Shown here one piece after another: positions 7,704 to 16,477 of a DNA stretch of 64,000 nucleotides (within the stretch, counting starts at the first letter, position 1; each line of letters opens with the position of its first letter). Location: positions 1-64,000 of the forward strand of contig JAHCMI010000045.1 of NCBI GenBank assembly GCA_019192545.1, in the 5' to 3' direction. This DNA is from Rivularia sp. MS3 (GTDB lineage Bacteria > Cyanobacteriota > Cyanobacteriia > Cyanobacteriales > Nostocaceae). A program made the translations under genes and the position numbers. The notes beneath the pieces were generated by a model, which made no database searches, was not told the origin of the DNA, and saw only the letters and a list, made by a program, of their open reading frames with translations.

Positions 7704-9050
7704 CTACCTTTGGGGTATTTCTTTTCCGAATAAGGTTAGATACATCAAGCGATAAATATCTGTATTATCTACATTATTGGTCAACTTATCTGCGTTCAGT
7801 CCATGCGTTTTAGCCACAATGGAGCCAGTAAAATCATAATAACCCGCCCAGGCGATCGCGAAGGGGTAGTTATTTCCCTGCTTGTCGGGGCCAGAAACAA
7901 AAGGTAGGGTTGCCGTACCATCTTTACCATCCCAGGGCGCGCCGTTGTTTCCTTGTTTTGGTAAAGGTTTATCTAAAGGAAAATCTTTGGCGGTTAATCC
8001 AATTACTTCTAATCCACTCGCATCGCTATCAGCAGCAGTAATTAATAAGGTGTCGGGATTTTTATCGATAAATTCCATTGCCACACCAACCGCATCATCG
8101 GCTCGTTTGACTGCTTCTATACAGCCTTTAGCATTGTTGTAATTGCAAAAATTGTCGCTTCCTTCTTCTTCTAAAACAATAAAAAAGCCATTTGGATTTT
8201 GGGATACAATTTTTAAAGTTGCATCTAACATTTGCGAAACTGTTGGTGTACCTGAAACGTATAGCGGTAAGTTTTTCTCTTTTAAATCTTCTTCCGATTC
8301 ATCGTTATAAGTATCTGTTGCGGCGAATATTCCCAATACTTTTTTAGTGTCTGGGGGTAAATTTAAGAGTTCGTCGGGGGTATAAACTACCGTATAACCT
8401 TTTTTTTTGGCTTCTTCAATTAAATTTAATCCGTCTTCTCGCTGGCTTTCTTCAGCTTTGGCGTATCTTCCGGCAGTACCTTTAGGTAGGTAAAAAACTT
8501 CACCGCCACCTAAAATTACATCGACACCAGAGTTTACTATTTGCTTGGTAATTTCTGCAAACTCCTGACGAGTCTTGGTTTTGGCCACAAAGGCACCGGT
8601 TCCAGGTTCGGGTATAATACCTGAATTGATGATTGCTGTGGCTTTACCGGCAGCAACAGCTTCTTCCATAATTGTTTGCGGTTTACCGGAAGCTGCAACC
8701 AAGGGTTGTCCGTTTTCATCCAATCCAAAAGAATCGTTGTTGGCTTTGACTCCCGTCGCGTGAATTACTGCCCCTGCATTGGAAGTGCCGGTAAGTTGAT
8801 TTTTCAAATGTCCTCGATAAATACCCATATTGGACATTTTGTCCCAATTCAGATTACTATCTGGGCCATAATGCAGCATCCGCGCTGCACCCCAGTGAGA
8901 TGGGCTAGTACCATCCGGATGAATAAATATTACGTTTCCTTGCTTGGCGGAATTTGAAGTGGTGTCACCTGATGTCGGGTTGTTACATCCGGCTAAAGCC
9001 ACTACTGTTAATACTGTTAAGGCGATTGTTTTTCTATTAATTTGCAGCAC
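7704..9050 (-). CDS. Alkaline phosphatase family lipoprotein
   Basis: This 448-residue protein has a lipoprotein signal (LTVVALAGC, lipobox Cys22). The alkaline phosphatase fold is indicated by HPDGTSPSHW (metal Asp region), TGTSNAGAVIHATGVK (candidate nucleophile Ser) and LEEEGSDN. AADSDASG stands where classical enzymes have TADHETGG, and THGLNAD where they have an HTG motif. Two canonical histidine ligands are therefore replaced, so substrate or metal use may differ from PhoA. It probably releases phosphate from organic esters at the periplasmic face. The start is GTG. No convincing Pho box was identified. Confidence 0.82.
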   Translation of the reverse strand: MLQINRKTIALTVLTVVALAGCNNPTSGDTTSNSAKQGNVIFIHPDGTSPSHWGAARMLHYGPDSNLNWDKMSNMGIYRGHLKNQLTGTSNAGAVIHATGVKANNDSFGLDENGQPLVAASGKPQTIMEEAVAAGKATAIINSGIIPEPGTGAFVAKTKTRQEFAEITKQIVNSGVDVILGGGEVFYLPKGTAGRYAKAEESQREDGLNLIEEAKKKGYTVVYTPDELLNLPPDTKKVLGIFAATDTYNDESEEDLKEKNLPLYVSGTPTVSQMLDATLKIVSQNPNGFFIVLEEEGSDNFCNYNNAKGCIEAVKRADDAVGVAMEFIDKNPDTLLITAADSDASGLEVIGLTAKDFPLDKPLPKQGNNGAPWDGKDGTATLPFVSGPDKQGNNYPFAIAWAGYYDFTGSIVAKTHGLNADKLTNNVDNTDIYRLMYLTLFGKEIPQR

Positions 9051-9677
9051 AGTTTTTTTAGAGACTCTATATATTGGTTTCTCAGTTTATTACGGCTTTT
9101 ATGATGTTTAGCCTGCGCTACATATAACAATGGGTTCGAGATTTGTAAATGTGTTTTTAGGAAGTTTTTTGACTGTTAAGCAATTCTTAATTAATAAATA
9201 AACTGTAGAAAGTACACAGAGCCTAGAGACAAGAAAAGAGAGGAATCTGAAAGTTTATTTACCTATCAAAATTAATGTGATATTCACTACATTAATGCAG
9301 GCGAGGAAAACCTTTCTAGAGCGCAGAGTATTCAGAGGAAGAGAATTTAGAGGATTGATTCGAGTTTAATTTTAACTACCAATATATAGCGGTTTTCAGT
9401 CGGATGAAATATATATTGACCTCAGACGGGGTGAGGTTTCGGGTGTATTGCACTGAACCGAAAACTGCTATATCTACGAACCGTTTAAGTCCTAATAATT
9501 ACTAATTTTTTCCCAAAAATTATAAAAATGGTAATTTGAGCTACCATGAATTATATATAAATCAGTTTTATTACTGATATTTTTATTTGATTAAATTAAA
9601 AAAAATCATAATCTAGAATAGATATATACGATAAATAATTAGGCTTTAAGTTGTTTGAACTCTAAAGAAGGCGATCG
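9051..9677. other. Divergent intergenic region, phosphatase / protease
   Basis: About 630 bp, AT-rich. It holds the promoters of two divergent genes and a 90-bp palindromic element (9383-9472). GGCGATCGATGCG covers the protease start. I see nothing else recognisable. Confidence 0.5.
9383..9472. repeat. Palindromic repeat (TATAGCGGTTTTC type)
   Basis: The arms TATAGCGGTTTTCAGT and ACTGAACCGAAAACTGCTATA pair imperfectly. Related arms, with TGTATTGCACT at the inner right side, occur at 38121-38331, where other repeats have been inserted between them. Confidence 0.65.
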
Positions 9678-11480
9678 ATGCGATTTGAATGTACGGATAT
9701 TTTTGCAGATATTGACCCAAGATTACAACGACTCATACAACGCCGTCGCCGAGGGCTATCTACCCCACCTACAGCTTCAACAGAGGTGGGGGAAGTTGCT
9801 GTTATTGCTAAAGTTAACGATGTTCAAGCATGGCGTTCGATGACTGAAGTTCGAGAAGGTGCAGAAGTTGGAAGTACTCCCAATGGAGATATAATTGTTA
9901 CTGCCAGAGTCCCCGTATCGCGGTTGCAGTCCGTGCGTACTTCTCCCTGCGTTGTCAGTTTAGAAGCGTCACAAAATTTACAGCTAACTACGGACGACCT
10001 AACCCCCCAGCCTCTTTCCCTGTTAGAGAAGGGGGAGAATTGTGAGAGTGAAGCTACACAACAAAAAGGACAAAATGCTGTTGTCGGAATTATTGATGTA
10101 GGCTGCGATTTCGTTCATCAAAATTTTCGTCACCCGGATGGCTCTACTAGAATCCTGGCTTTATGGGATCAAGATGGTTCTTCCGATCCCGATAGTCCTT
10201 TTGGTTACGGAAAAGTTTATCGCAGTGCAGAAATAAATGCAGCTTTAAAATCGGAAAATCCTTATTCAGCTTTGGGTTATTATCCAGGAAAAATTGCTCA
10301 CGGTACCCATGTTATGGATATCGCTGCGGGAAATGGCAACGGTACGGGAAATCCTGGTGTTTCTCCGGAAGCTGATATCGTTTTCGTTCACTTTTCTAAT
10401 GGTGCTGTAGAAGCAGTTTTAGCTGATGGTGGCTCTGCTGTAGATAAATCTTTGGGAGATACTACCGAGCTTGTGGAGGCGGTTGATTTCGTTTTTGAAA
10501 TTGCCGAAACACGTCCTTGTGTAGTGAATATTAGTTTAGCTTTACATGGCGGTCCCCATGATGGTACTGCTTTGGTAGAACAAAGTATAGATGCTTTGGT
10601 AAGTAATAAGCCGAATCGAGCAGTAGTTATTGCCGCAGGAAATTCATATTACAAAGGAATTCATAGCTCGGGTAAAGTCGCTAAAAATGAATTTACCGAT
10701 TTGTATTGGGATATTCCTAGAGGACATTGGCAGTACAAAGCAATGGAAATTTGGTATGCTGGAGCCGATAAATTTCTCTTGGAGATTTTTCCTCCCGATG
10801 GCGAAGCTTTGGTAAGTCTGCAATTAGGAGAAAATGGCGACATTGTAGACGAAAATGATAACACCGTGATTTATCTATCTCATCGTTTTTGCGACCCCAA
10901 CAACGGTGATAATATGATTGGTATTTTCATGGAATCCAAGCTTCCTGGAGGAGTTTGGACTGTACGACTGCACGGAATTGAAGTTAGCAACGGTACTTTT
11001 CACGCTTGGATCGAACGGGAAGACGGTTCCCAAACTAGCTTTGTCCCGCCTCACGATAATACTCATACCGTTAGCTCTATCGGTTGCGGGCACAATATTA
11101 TTATGGTTGGTTCTTACGATCCTACCAAACCCGGTCAGCCTCTATCATATTTTTCCAGTTCTGGCCCCACTCGCGACGAACGAAAAAAACCGGATTTTAT
11201 CGCTCCCGGACAAAATATATGGGCTGCATCTTCACTCACTTTAACTAAATCTTCTCGTAAATCCGGTACTAGTATGTCCGCACCAGTTGTTACCGGAATC
11301 ATCGCTTTGATGTTAAGCGAAGCCCGCGATCGCAACATTGAATTAGATATCAATCAAATTCGTAACATATTAATCCAAAGCGCCGAAAACAACCCTCCAG
11401 AAGATTCCCTACAAGAAGCTCGTTACGGTTATGGTCCCATAAGTATCAACGCCGCTATTTCAGCCGTTAGCACGATGTGA
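9678..11480 (+). CDS. S8 family serine peptidase (subtilase)
   Basis: This is a 600-residue subtilisin-like protease. The catalytic residues are visible: Asp140 (GIIDVGCD), His208 (HGTHV), oxyanion Asn321 (AAGNSYY) and Ser532 (GTSMSAPV). Residues about 40-105 form a prodomain-like module that resembles the next gene's product. Between His and Ser there is an inserted beta-rich region (about 325-460). No signal peptide is seen, so it is cytoplasmic or exported by another route. Residues about 107-122 look as if they come from a captured intergenic repeat (C-rich then G-rich DNA at 9999-10045). The start is ATG at 9678. Confidence 0.9.
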   Translation: MRFECTDIFADIDPRLQRLIQRRRRGLSTPPTASTEVGEVAVIAKVNDVQAWRSMTEVREGAEVGSTPNGDIIVTARVPVSRLQSVRTSPCVVSLEASQNLQLTTDDLTPQPLSLLEKGENCESEATQQKGQNAVVGIIDVGCDFVHQNFRHPDGSTRILALWDQDGSSDPDSPFGYGKVYRSAEINAALKSENPYSALGYYPGKIAHGTHVMDIAAGNGNGTGNPGVSPEADIVFVHFSNGAVEAVLADGGSAVDKSLGDTTELVEAVDFVFEIAETRPCVVNISLALHGGPHDGTALVEQSIDALVSNKPNRAVVIAAGNSYYKGIHSSGKVAKNEFTDLYWDIPRGHWQYKAMEIWYAGADKFLLEIFPPDGEALVSLQLGENGDIVDENDNTVIYLSHRFCDPNNGDNMIGIFMESKLPGGVWTVRLHGIEVSNGTFHAWIEREDGSQTSFVPPHDNTHTVSSIGCGHNIIMVGSYDPTKPGQPLSYFSSSGPTRDERKKPDFIAPGQNIWAASSLTLTKSSRKSGTSMSAPVVTGIIALMLSEARDRNIELDINQIRNILIQSAENNPPEDSLQEARYGYGPISINAAISAVSTM

Positions 11481-11550
11481 TAGGATCGAATGATAGAATA
11501 TAATATTATTCGACTAAAAAAATTAAAGTCTTAAACAAGGATGCTTACCT

Positions 11551-11862
11551 ATGCTTTATGTAGCAGGTAAACCAGTGCGTGTTAAAAAAAGCATGTTACA
11601 TGGGTGCCATAAAAAAGAACATGGTTCTGAAATGGCGCAATCGCAACATGCAAACAGCGATAACCTTTTTGGCGTGACCATAAAAGTTGCAGAGCCTGGT
11701 TATATTCCCGCAGGAATTAAATTAAGAGGTCACATTTCAGATAACTTAATTACGGCAACTGTAACACCAGAAGATATCAAAAATTTAGAAACTGATTCTA
11801 GAGTAGTTTCAATTAGTGCCCCTAGAAAACTACATTCGGCTAAACACGATACAGTCGCTTGA
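11551..11862 (+). CDS. Small protein resembling the peptidase prodomain
   Basis: The product has 103 residues. Its C-terminal 60 residues align by eye with the N-terminal module of the upstream subtilase: SDNLITATVT...DSRVVSISAP here against GDIIVTARVP...SPCVVSLEAS there. The first 45 residues are rich in His and Lys. AAGG ten bases upstream is a plausible ribosome-binding site. It starts 70 bp after the protease and ends before a strong terminator, so the two are probably co-transcribed. It may be an inhibitor, chaperone or exosite partner of the protease (inference). Confidence 0.65.
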   Translation: MLYVAGKPVRVKKSMLHGCHKKEHGSEMAQSQHANSDNLFGVTIKVAEPGYIPAGIKLRGHISDNLITATVTPEDIKNLETDSRVVSISAPRKLHSAKHDTVA

Positions 11863-12619
11863 GTGTTTTCAGGTCAAATTAGTTTAATTAAAGTTGACAA
11901 TTGACATCTTTCGTGCATACATAACAATTGTAGCGTAAATTAACAAAAATTTTGAATAATTTATCTTTGGTTTTAGTAAAACACGCGAAAAAGGCGGCTA
12001 TTATTTAGTCGTCTTTTTTTGTTTAATTTTACGAAATATCGGCTGCGGTGTGTACATAAGTCTTCAAGTTTGTTTCATAGCGTTTCGCCGTATTCACTAA
12101 TCCAGACAGGACTTGTTCCTTGTTTCCGGTAAGGAATACAGTATTAGAGGCTCTACCTCTTTAAAGGCATTCCAAGGCTGAACCTTGGAACGAGTTACAT
12201 AGCTAACGTCGGTTGAGTACGTTATATTTTTAACCTCACCCTGTCCGGAGGACATCCTTCTTCTTAGTAAGGAGAGGAAACGAGGGTGAGGTTCTGAATT
12301 TAAAAAGGACTTTGCACATCAAATACTTATTAAATCCCTCTTGAAGAAGATTGACTAAAAATATATTTAGCTATATGAAAATTTAAAAATTATCAATAGC
12401 TAACTTTAAGAAAAATAAATTACAAAAAGTATTTTTATAAATCAATTTATTAAAGTTTGTAGTATAATTTGACTAAATATTTTTAAGACATTAGTATTTT
12501 AATCTTAGTGAAGCCAAATCAGGATGATTGGTGTTAAATTGAAAAAACGATGAATTACAGCTTTGCTGAAAAGGCGATTATAGAAATCTGTATAGACATC
12601 TGTTAAAAATTGACGGGAA
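11863..12619. other. Intergenic region upstream of the T4SS-like locus
   Basis: This 757-bp gap has the terminator at 11989-12020. Next come repeat fragments of the 'ggcattccaaggctgaaccttggaacgag' type (about 12120-12195) and a palindromic CTCACCCTG...AGGGTGAGG block (about 12232-12295). The last 300 bp are AT-rich and gene-free and probably hold the promoter of the secretion locus. No clear operator was recognised. Confidence 0.5.
11989..12020 (+). terminator. Rho-independent terminator after the protease pair
   Basis: AAAGGCGGCTA pairs with TAGTCGTCTTT (11 bp, two G-U pairs) around a short loop, followed by seven Ts. Confidence 0.88.
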
Positions 12620-13237
12620 ATGAAGCAAATGGGTGCAATTGTTTTTTTGCTCAAGAAACGTTTTTTCAAGGCTTTAAGGAATAAGGCGGGAAAAACGTCT
12701 TACAACCTGCTTGAGGTAGCCAATAATTGCCGCGCTATTTTAACAGAATCCGTACCATTTTTAATTGCCTGTGCGGTTTTTTTAAGCGTTGTCAGTTTGC
12801 ATAGCCCAGTACTACTATTTTGTTTATTATTGGGTAGTTTAATTGCTGTAGTAATGCAGCAAATTTCGTGGAAGTTTAATTTACCAAAGCGTCAGTTAAT
12901 AGGGTTGCAAATTTTAGCGATCGCGCTGCTTCTGAGTGCATTTTGGTTAGATTATTTTGCAACACCGGCACAAGCGCAATTTTTTGGCAAGGCTGAAGAT
13001 TTTTTTAAGAATACTTTAACTCAAGGTTCTAATGATTCTGGTACTAACAACGCTGTTAGTTTAGTCTTTAATGTATTGCGGGCGCTTTATTTACTTTATA
13101 TTGCGATTGCTTTAATTGGTGTTGTAAATGCGGTTCGTAAGGATGAAGACTGGCAAAACATAGCGAGAACTCCTTTATTGGTAGTTGTTGCGGTGACGAT
13201 TGCCGATGTGTTAACTGGGTTTATTATTGGCAGTTGA
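12620..13237 (+). CDS. VirB2/TrbC-like pilin candidate
   Basis: This 205-residue protein has two or three membrane segments before a signal-peptidase-like site (TPAQAQ, residues 115-120). Next is a short hydrophilic stretch and two further membrane helices (about 146-168 and 182-204) separated by a basic/acidic loop (RKDEDWQN). The predicted mature part of about 85 residues with two helices is what VirB2/TrbC pilins look like. The long N-terminal extension with extra helices is unusual. The family call rests on topology and on being first in a VirB-ordered gene set; similarity is too weak to call from sequence alone. Confidence 0.6.
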   Translation: MKQMGAIVFLLKKRFFKALRNKAGKTSYNLLEVANNCRAILTESVPFLIACAVFLSVVSLHSPVLLFCLLLGSLIAVVMQQISWKFNLPKRQLIGLQILAIALLLSAFWLDYFATPAQAQFFGKAEDFFKNTLTQGSNDSGTNNAVSLVFNVLRALYLLYIAIALIGVVNAVRKDEDWQNIARTPLLVVVAVTIADVLTGFIIGS

Positions 13238-13249
13238 ATCAGTGAACAA

Positions 13250-13321
13250 TTAAGGTTAAAGGTTAAAGGTTAAAGGTTAAAGTTTTACTAACTACTAACA
13301 ACTAACCACTAACAACTAATA
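13250..13321. repeat. Short tandem repeats between virB2- and virB3-like genes
   Basis: Tandem AGGTTAA units are followed by ACTAACAACTAACC heptamers right up to the ATG of the next gene. Confidence 0.7.
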
Positions 13322-13681
13322 ATGGATAAAGATTTTAGACCAGTAAATCAAATTTTAGGCACACAGCCATCATTAGGGCCACTGCCAGCAGATCAGATAT
13401 TTCCTTGGACGGTAATTGCTTTAGCTGCTTATTTTATCGTAAATGGAATATTTGGAGGTCTTTTTGATGATGATTTTCAAAAGTGGTTGTGGACTACTTT
13501 GATTGCTGGTTGGGGAATGGGGACTTGGTGGATATTAACAGGTGGTAGAAGTTGGCGCTTTTTAAGCAAGTTTATTGGTGTGCCCAAGTGGACGAGGGGA
13601 ATTGCACGTTATCACAGCTTTTTGGAAGTAACCCATGAAGCCAAAAATCGGCAAAAAAAGCGTCGCAAACGTCGCAGGTAG
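13322..13681 (+). CDS. VirB3-like small membrane protein
   Basis: This 119-residue protein has two membrane segments (about 30-50 and 58-75) and a very basic tail (KKRRKRRR). Size, two helices, position between the pilin candidate and the VirB4 ATPase, and overlap with that ATPase gene (47 bp) fit VirB3, which normally partners VirB4. A short tandem-repeat spacer (AAGGTTA units) separates it from the pilin gene. No direct sequence motif proves the assignment. Confidence 0.55.
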   Translation: MDKDFRPVNQILGTQPSLGPLPADQIFPWTVIALAAYFIVNGIFGGLFDDDFQKWLWTTLIAGWGMGTWWILTGGRSWRFLSKFIGVPKWTRGIARYHSFLEVTHEAKNRQKKRRKRRR

Positions 13682-16385
13682 TGCTGTTAGGTTAACTCCT
13701 TTTGAGGATGCTTTACATCTGGCAACGATGTTAAAGATATCTCTTGATGGTCGAGATGTTGGCGGCTATATTTTAAATAAGGCTAATCAGAAAGATAGTT
13801 TTTGTTTTGTTTTCGGTTTTGATTGTAGGGGAATTCATACAACTTTAAGACCGGAACAAATTGATACTATTTGTAATAATATTGAAGCTGGATTAAAAGA
13901 TATTCCCGGTGGTGAAAAACTCACTTTTCATCTAGGTTCTTTCACTTCGGAAATCAGACGACAGCAGGAGTTAGCAAGTTTAGTTAAAGAAGCTGATTCC
14001 CCCAATATCAAATATTTATTAATGGCCGAACGTGCTAGAGTCAAGGAATTAACTCAAAGCGGTATTCGCAAGCCGAAGTTTTTACGAATTTACGTTACTT
14101 TCACCGTTGAACCCGACAGTACTAATACCGATGATTGGATAGAAAGGTTATTAGCTAAAGGTGAAAAATGGTGGTTAAAATTCAAAGGCGATTTAACTGC
14201 TACCCAGCATCAGCGGATTGAAACTGTTGTTAGAAGTGCTTATAAGCAGGGTTTTCGCCGTTGGGAACAGCTTTTATCTAATAAAATGGGTTTGGATATC
14301 AAGCCCATGAATGCAAATCAGCTTTGGGGTGAAATTTGGAGAAGGTTTAACGATAGTCAACCTATTGATATTCCGCAATTGGTGACTTTGGATGAGCGGG
14401 GATTGCAAGAGCAGGTTTATTCTGACTTGGCGAGTACTAAATTATTAATTGATAACCTGCACAGTACAACTTTGCTGATGGAAAAAGATGTACCTTGTGC
14501 TGATAGAAGTTGGGTTAACGTTAATAATCGCTACGTCGGTGCTTTGACTTTTCTGGAAAAACCCGGAGGCTGGCAAAATAAATCATCTCAATTACGCTAC
14601 CTTTGGGAATTGCTGGCTAGGGAAACTGTTGTCGATACGGAAGTTTTTTGTCAGTTGAGTGCGGCGAATCCGGCGATTGTGAAAACTACTTTGCAAAGGG
14701 TTTTGAAGCAGTCTAATATGACGGCGAGACTGGCAGAAGAGAAGAGTAAAACTATTGATGTCGGCGCTCAGTTAAAGTTGAAAAAATCGGTAGCGGCTCA
14801 AGAGCAGATATATGAGGGTGCCGTTCCTATATATACCAGCGTTGTCATGTTAGTGCATCGCGATAGCGTTGAGAAATTGGACGAAGCTGCCAGGTATATC
14901 GAAAATAGTTTTCAACGCCCCGCGCAAGTTATTAGAGAAACCGAATACGCTTGGAAGATTTGGCTGCAAACTTTGCCGATTGTTTGGGAAGGTTTACTAG
15001 CAAAACCTTTTAATCGTCGTCAGCTTTATTTAACCAATGAGGTACCAGGTTTAATTCCTTTGGTGAAGACAAGGGAAGGAGACGGAAAAGGTTTTGAGTT
15101 AATTGCTGAGGAAGGGGGAACACCAATTCAGCTTGACTTGTTTAATCAGCATAAAAATTTAGCTTTATTTGCCACAACTCGCGCCGGTAAATCGGTTTTG
15201 GTTTCCGGAATTTTAACTCAGGCTTTAGCGCATAATATTCCCGTGATAGCTTTGGATTTTCCCAAGCCAGACGGTACTTCTACCTTTACCGACTACACGG
15301 AATTTATGGAAGATTGGGGAGCCTACTTCGATATTTCCAAACAATCGAATAATTTATTTGAGCAGCCAGATTTACGGGCTTTGAGTTATGAGGAGCAGAA
15401 AGATAGATTTGGGGATTACGTTGCTTTCTTAGAATCAGCTTTGATGACGATGGTATTGGGTTCATCAAGCGAAAGTCAACTGTTAACTCAGACAGTGCGC
15501 TCTGTAATTAACTTAGCGTTGAATGCATTTTTCAACGACGAAGGAATTAGGAAGAGATATGAAGATGCAATCAACGAAGGATTTGGTTCCGTTGCTTGGC
15601 AGAAAACACCCACCTTAAAAGATTTTCTCACGTTTTGTTCTCCAGAGCATTTAAATTTAGAAGCTCAAGGTGGAAGAATAGAGGATGCGTTGAGTCAGAT
15701 TGATTTACGCTTAAGATTCTGGTTATCTAGTAGAGTTGGACAAGCAATATCCGCACCATCGAGTTTTCCTACCGATGCTCAGCTATTGGTGTTTGCGTTG
15801 AGAAATTTATCGGATAGCGAAGACGCTGCTGTATTATCTTTGAGTGCGTATTCGGCAGCATTAAGAAGGGCTTTGAGCAGCCCAGCATCGATATTTTTCA
15901 TTGATGAAGCGCCAATTTTGTTTGAATTTGACCAAATTTCCGATTTAGTTGGGAGAATTTGCGCTAATGGTGCTAAAGCTGGGATTAGAGTTATATTATC
16001 AGCCCAAGACCCGGATACGATAGCAAAATCCAAAGCAGCGTCAAAGATTTTGCAGAATTTAACGACTAGGTTAATAGGAAGAATTCAGCCGGTTGCAGTA
16101 GACAGTTTTGAAAGCATTTTAAAATATCCCCGCGACATCATTAGTAGAAATGCTTCAGAAAGTTTTTTCCCTCGTAAAGAAGGAGTTTACAGTCAGTGGT
16201 TATTAGACGACAACGGCATTTACAGCTTTTGTCGTTACTATCCAGGTTACGAGCAATTAGCAGTGGTAGCCAATAATCCCAACGAACAAACTGCCAGAAA
16301 TCAATTTATGCAAACTTATGCAGATAAATATGAAGCAATTTCCGCATTTGCTCGTCAGTTAGTAGCTTCGTTGAAGAATCAGTGA
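13635..16385 (+). CDS. virB4: VirB4/TraC-like conjugation ATPase
   Basis: This is a 916-residue ATPase. The Walker A motif is ATTRAGKSVL (Lys519) and the Walker B is SIFFIDEAP (Asp757-Glu758). ALDFPKP follows Walker A and SAQDPD (sensor-like) follows Walker B. Residues 1-480 form the long N-terminal domain expected for VirB4, and no membrane helix is obvious. It would energise pilus assembly and substrate transfer at the inner membrane. The ATG lies inside the preceding gene and is preceded by GGAAG, which suggests translational coupling. This is the best-supported member of the secretion cluster. Confidence 0.85.
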   Translation: MKPKIGKKSVANVAGSAVRLTPFEDALHLATMLKISLDGRDVGGYILNKANQKDSFCFVFGFDCRGIHTTLRPEQIDTICNNIEAGLKDIPGGEKLTFHLGSFTSEIRRQQELASLVKEADSPNIKYLLMAERARVKELTQSGIRKPKFLRIYVTFTVEPDSTNTDDWIERLLAKGEKWWLKFKGDLTATQHQRIETVVRSAYKQGFRRWEQLLSNKMGLDIKPMNANQLWGEIWRRFNDSQPIDIPQLVTLDERGLQEQVYSDLASTKLLIDNLHSTTLLMEKDVPCADRSWVNVNNRYVGALTFLEKPGGWQNKSSQLRYLWELLARETVVDTEVFCQLSAANPAIVKTTLQRVLKQSNMTARLAEEKSKTIDVGAQLKLKKSVAAQEQIYEGAVPIYTSVVMLVHRDSVEKLDEAARYIENSFQRPAQVIRETEYAWKIWLQTLPIVWEGLLAKPFNRRQLYLTNEVPGLIPLVKTREGDGKGFELIAEEGGTPIQLDLFNQHKNLALFATTRAGKSVLVSGILTQALAHNIPVIALDFPKPDGTSTFTDYTEFMEDWGAYFDISKQSNNLFEQPDLRALSYEEQKDRFGDYVAFLESALMTMVLGSSSESQLLTQTVRSVINLALNAFFNDEGIRKRYEDAINEGFGSVAWQKTPTLKDFLTFCSPEHLNLEAQGGRIEDALSQIDLRLRFWLSSRVGQAISAPSSFPTDAQLLVFALRNLSDSEDAAVLSLSAYSAALRRALSSPASIFFIDEAPILFEFDQISDLVGRICANGAKAGIRVILSAQDPDTIAKSKAASKILQNLTTRLIGRIQPVAVDSFESILKYPRDIISRNASESFFPRKEGVYSQWLLDDNGIYSFCRYYPGYEQLAVVANNPNEQTARNQFMQTYADKYEAISAFARQLVASLKNQ

Positions 16386-16465
16386 GCAGCAAGTAGTAAG
16401 TAGTAAGTTAAAATTACCAATTACCAATTACCAATCCCCAATCCCCAATCCCCAATCCCCTATTC
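16384..16465. repeat. Short tandem repeats
   Basis: AGTAAGT, ATTACCA and CCCCAAT heptamer runs fill the gap before the VirB5-like gene. Confidence 0.7.
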
Positions 16466-16477
16466 CCAAATACTAAT

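Noticed and set aside
9060-9200. Possible Pho box upstream of the phosphatase gene
   Set aside because: CTTAACAG-like half sites exist on the minus strand, but properly spaced repeats could not be confirmed by eye.
9655-9843. 62-codon frame overlapping the subtilase start
   Set aside because: Out of frame with the protease prodomain. The protease ATG at 9678 is better supported.
12120-12200. Possible small RNA gene upstream of the secretion locus
   Set aside because: The foldable sequence is a fragment of common dispersed repeats, with no promoter or terminator of its own.
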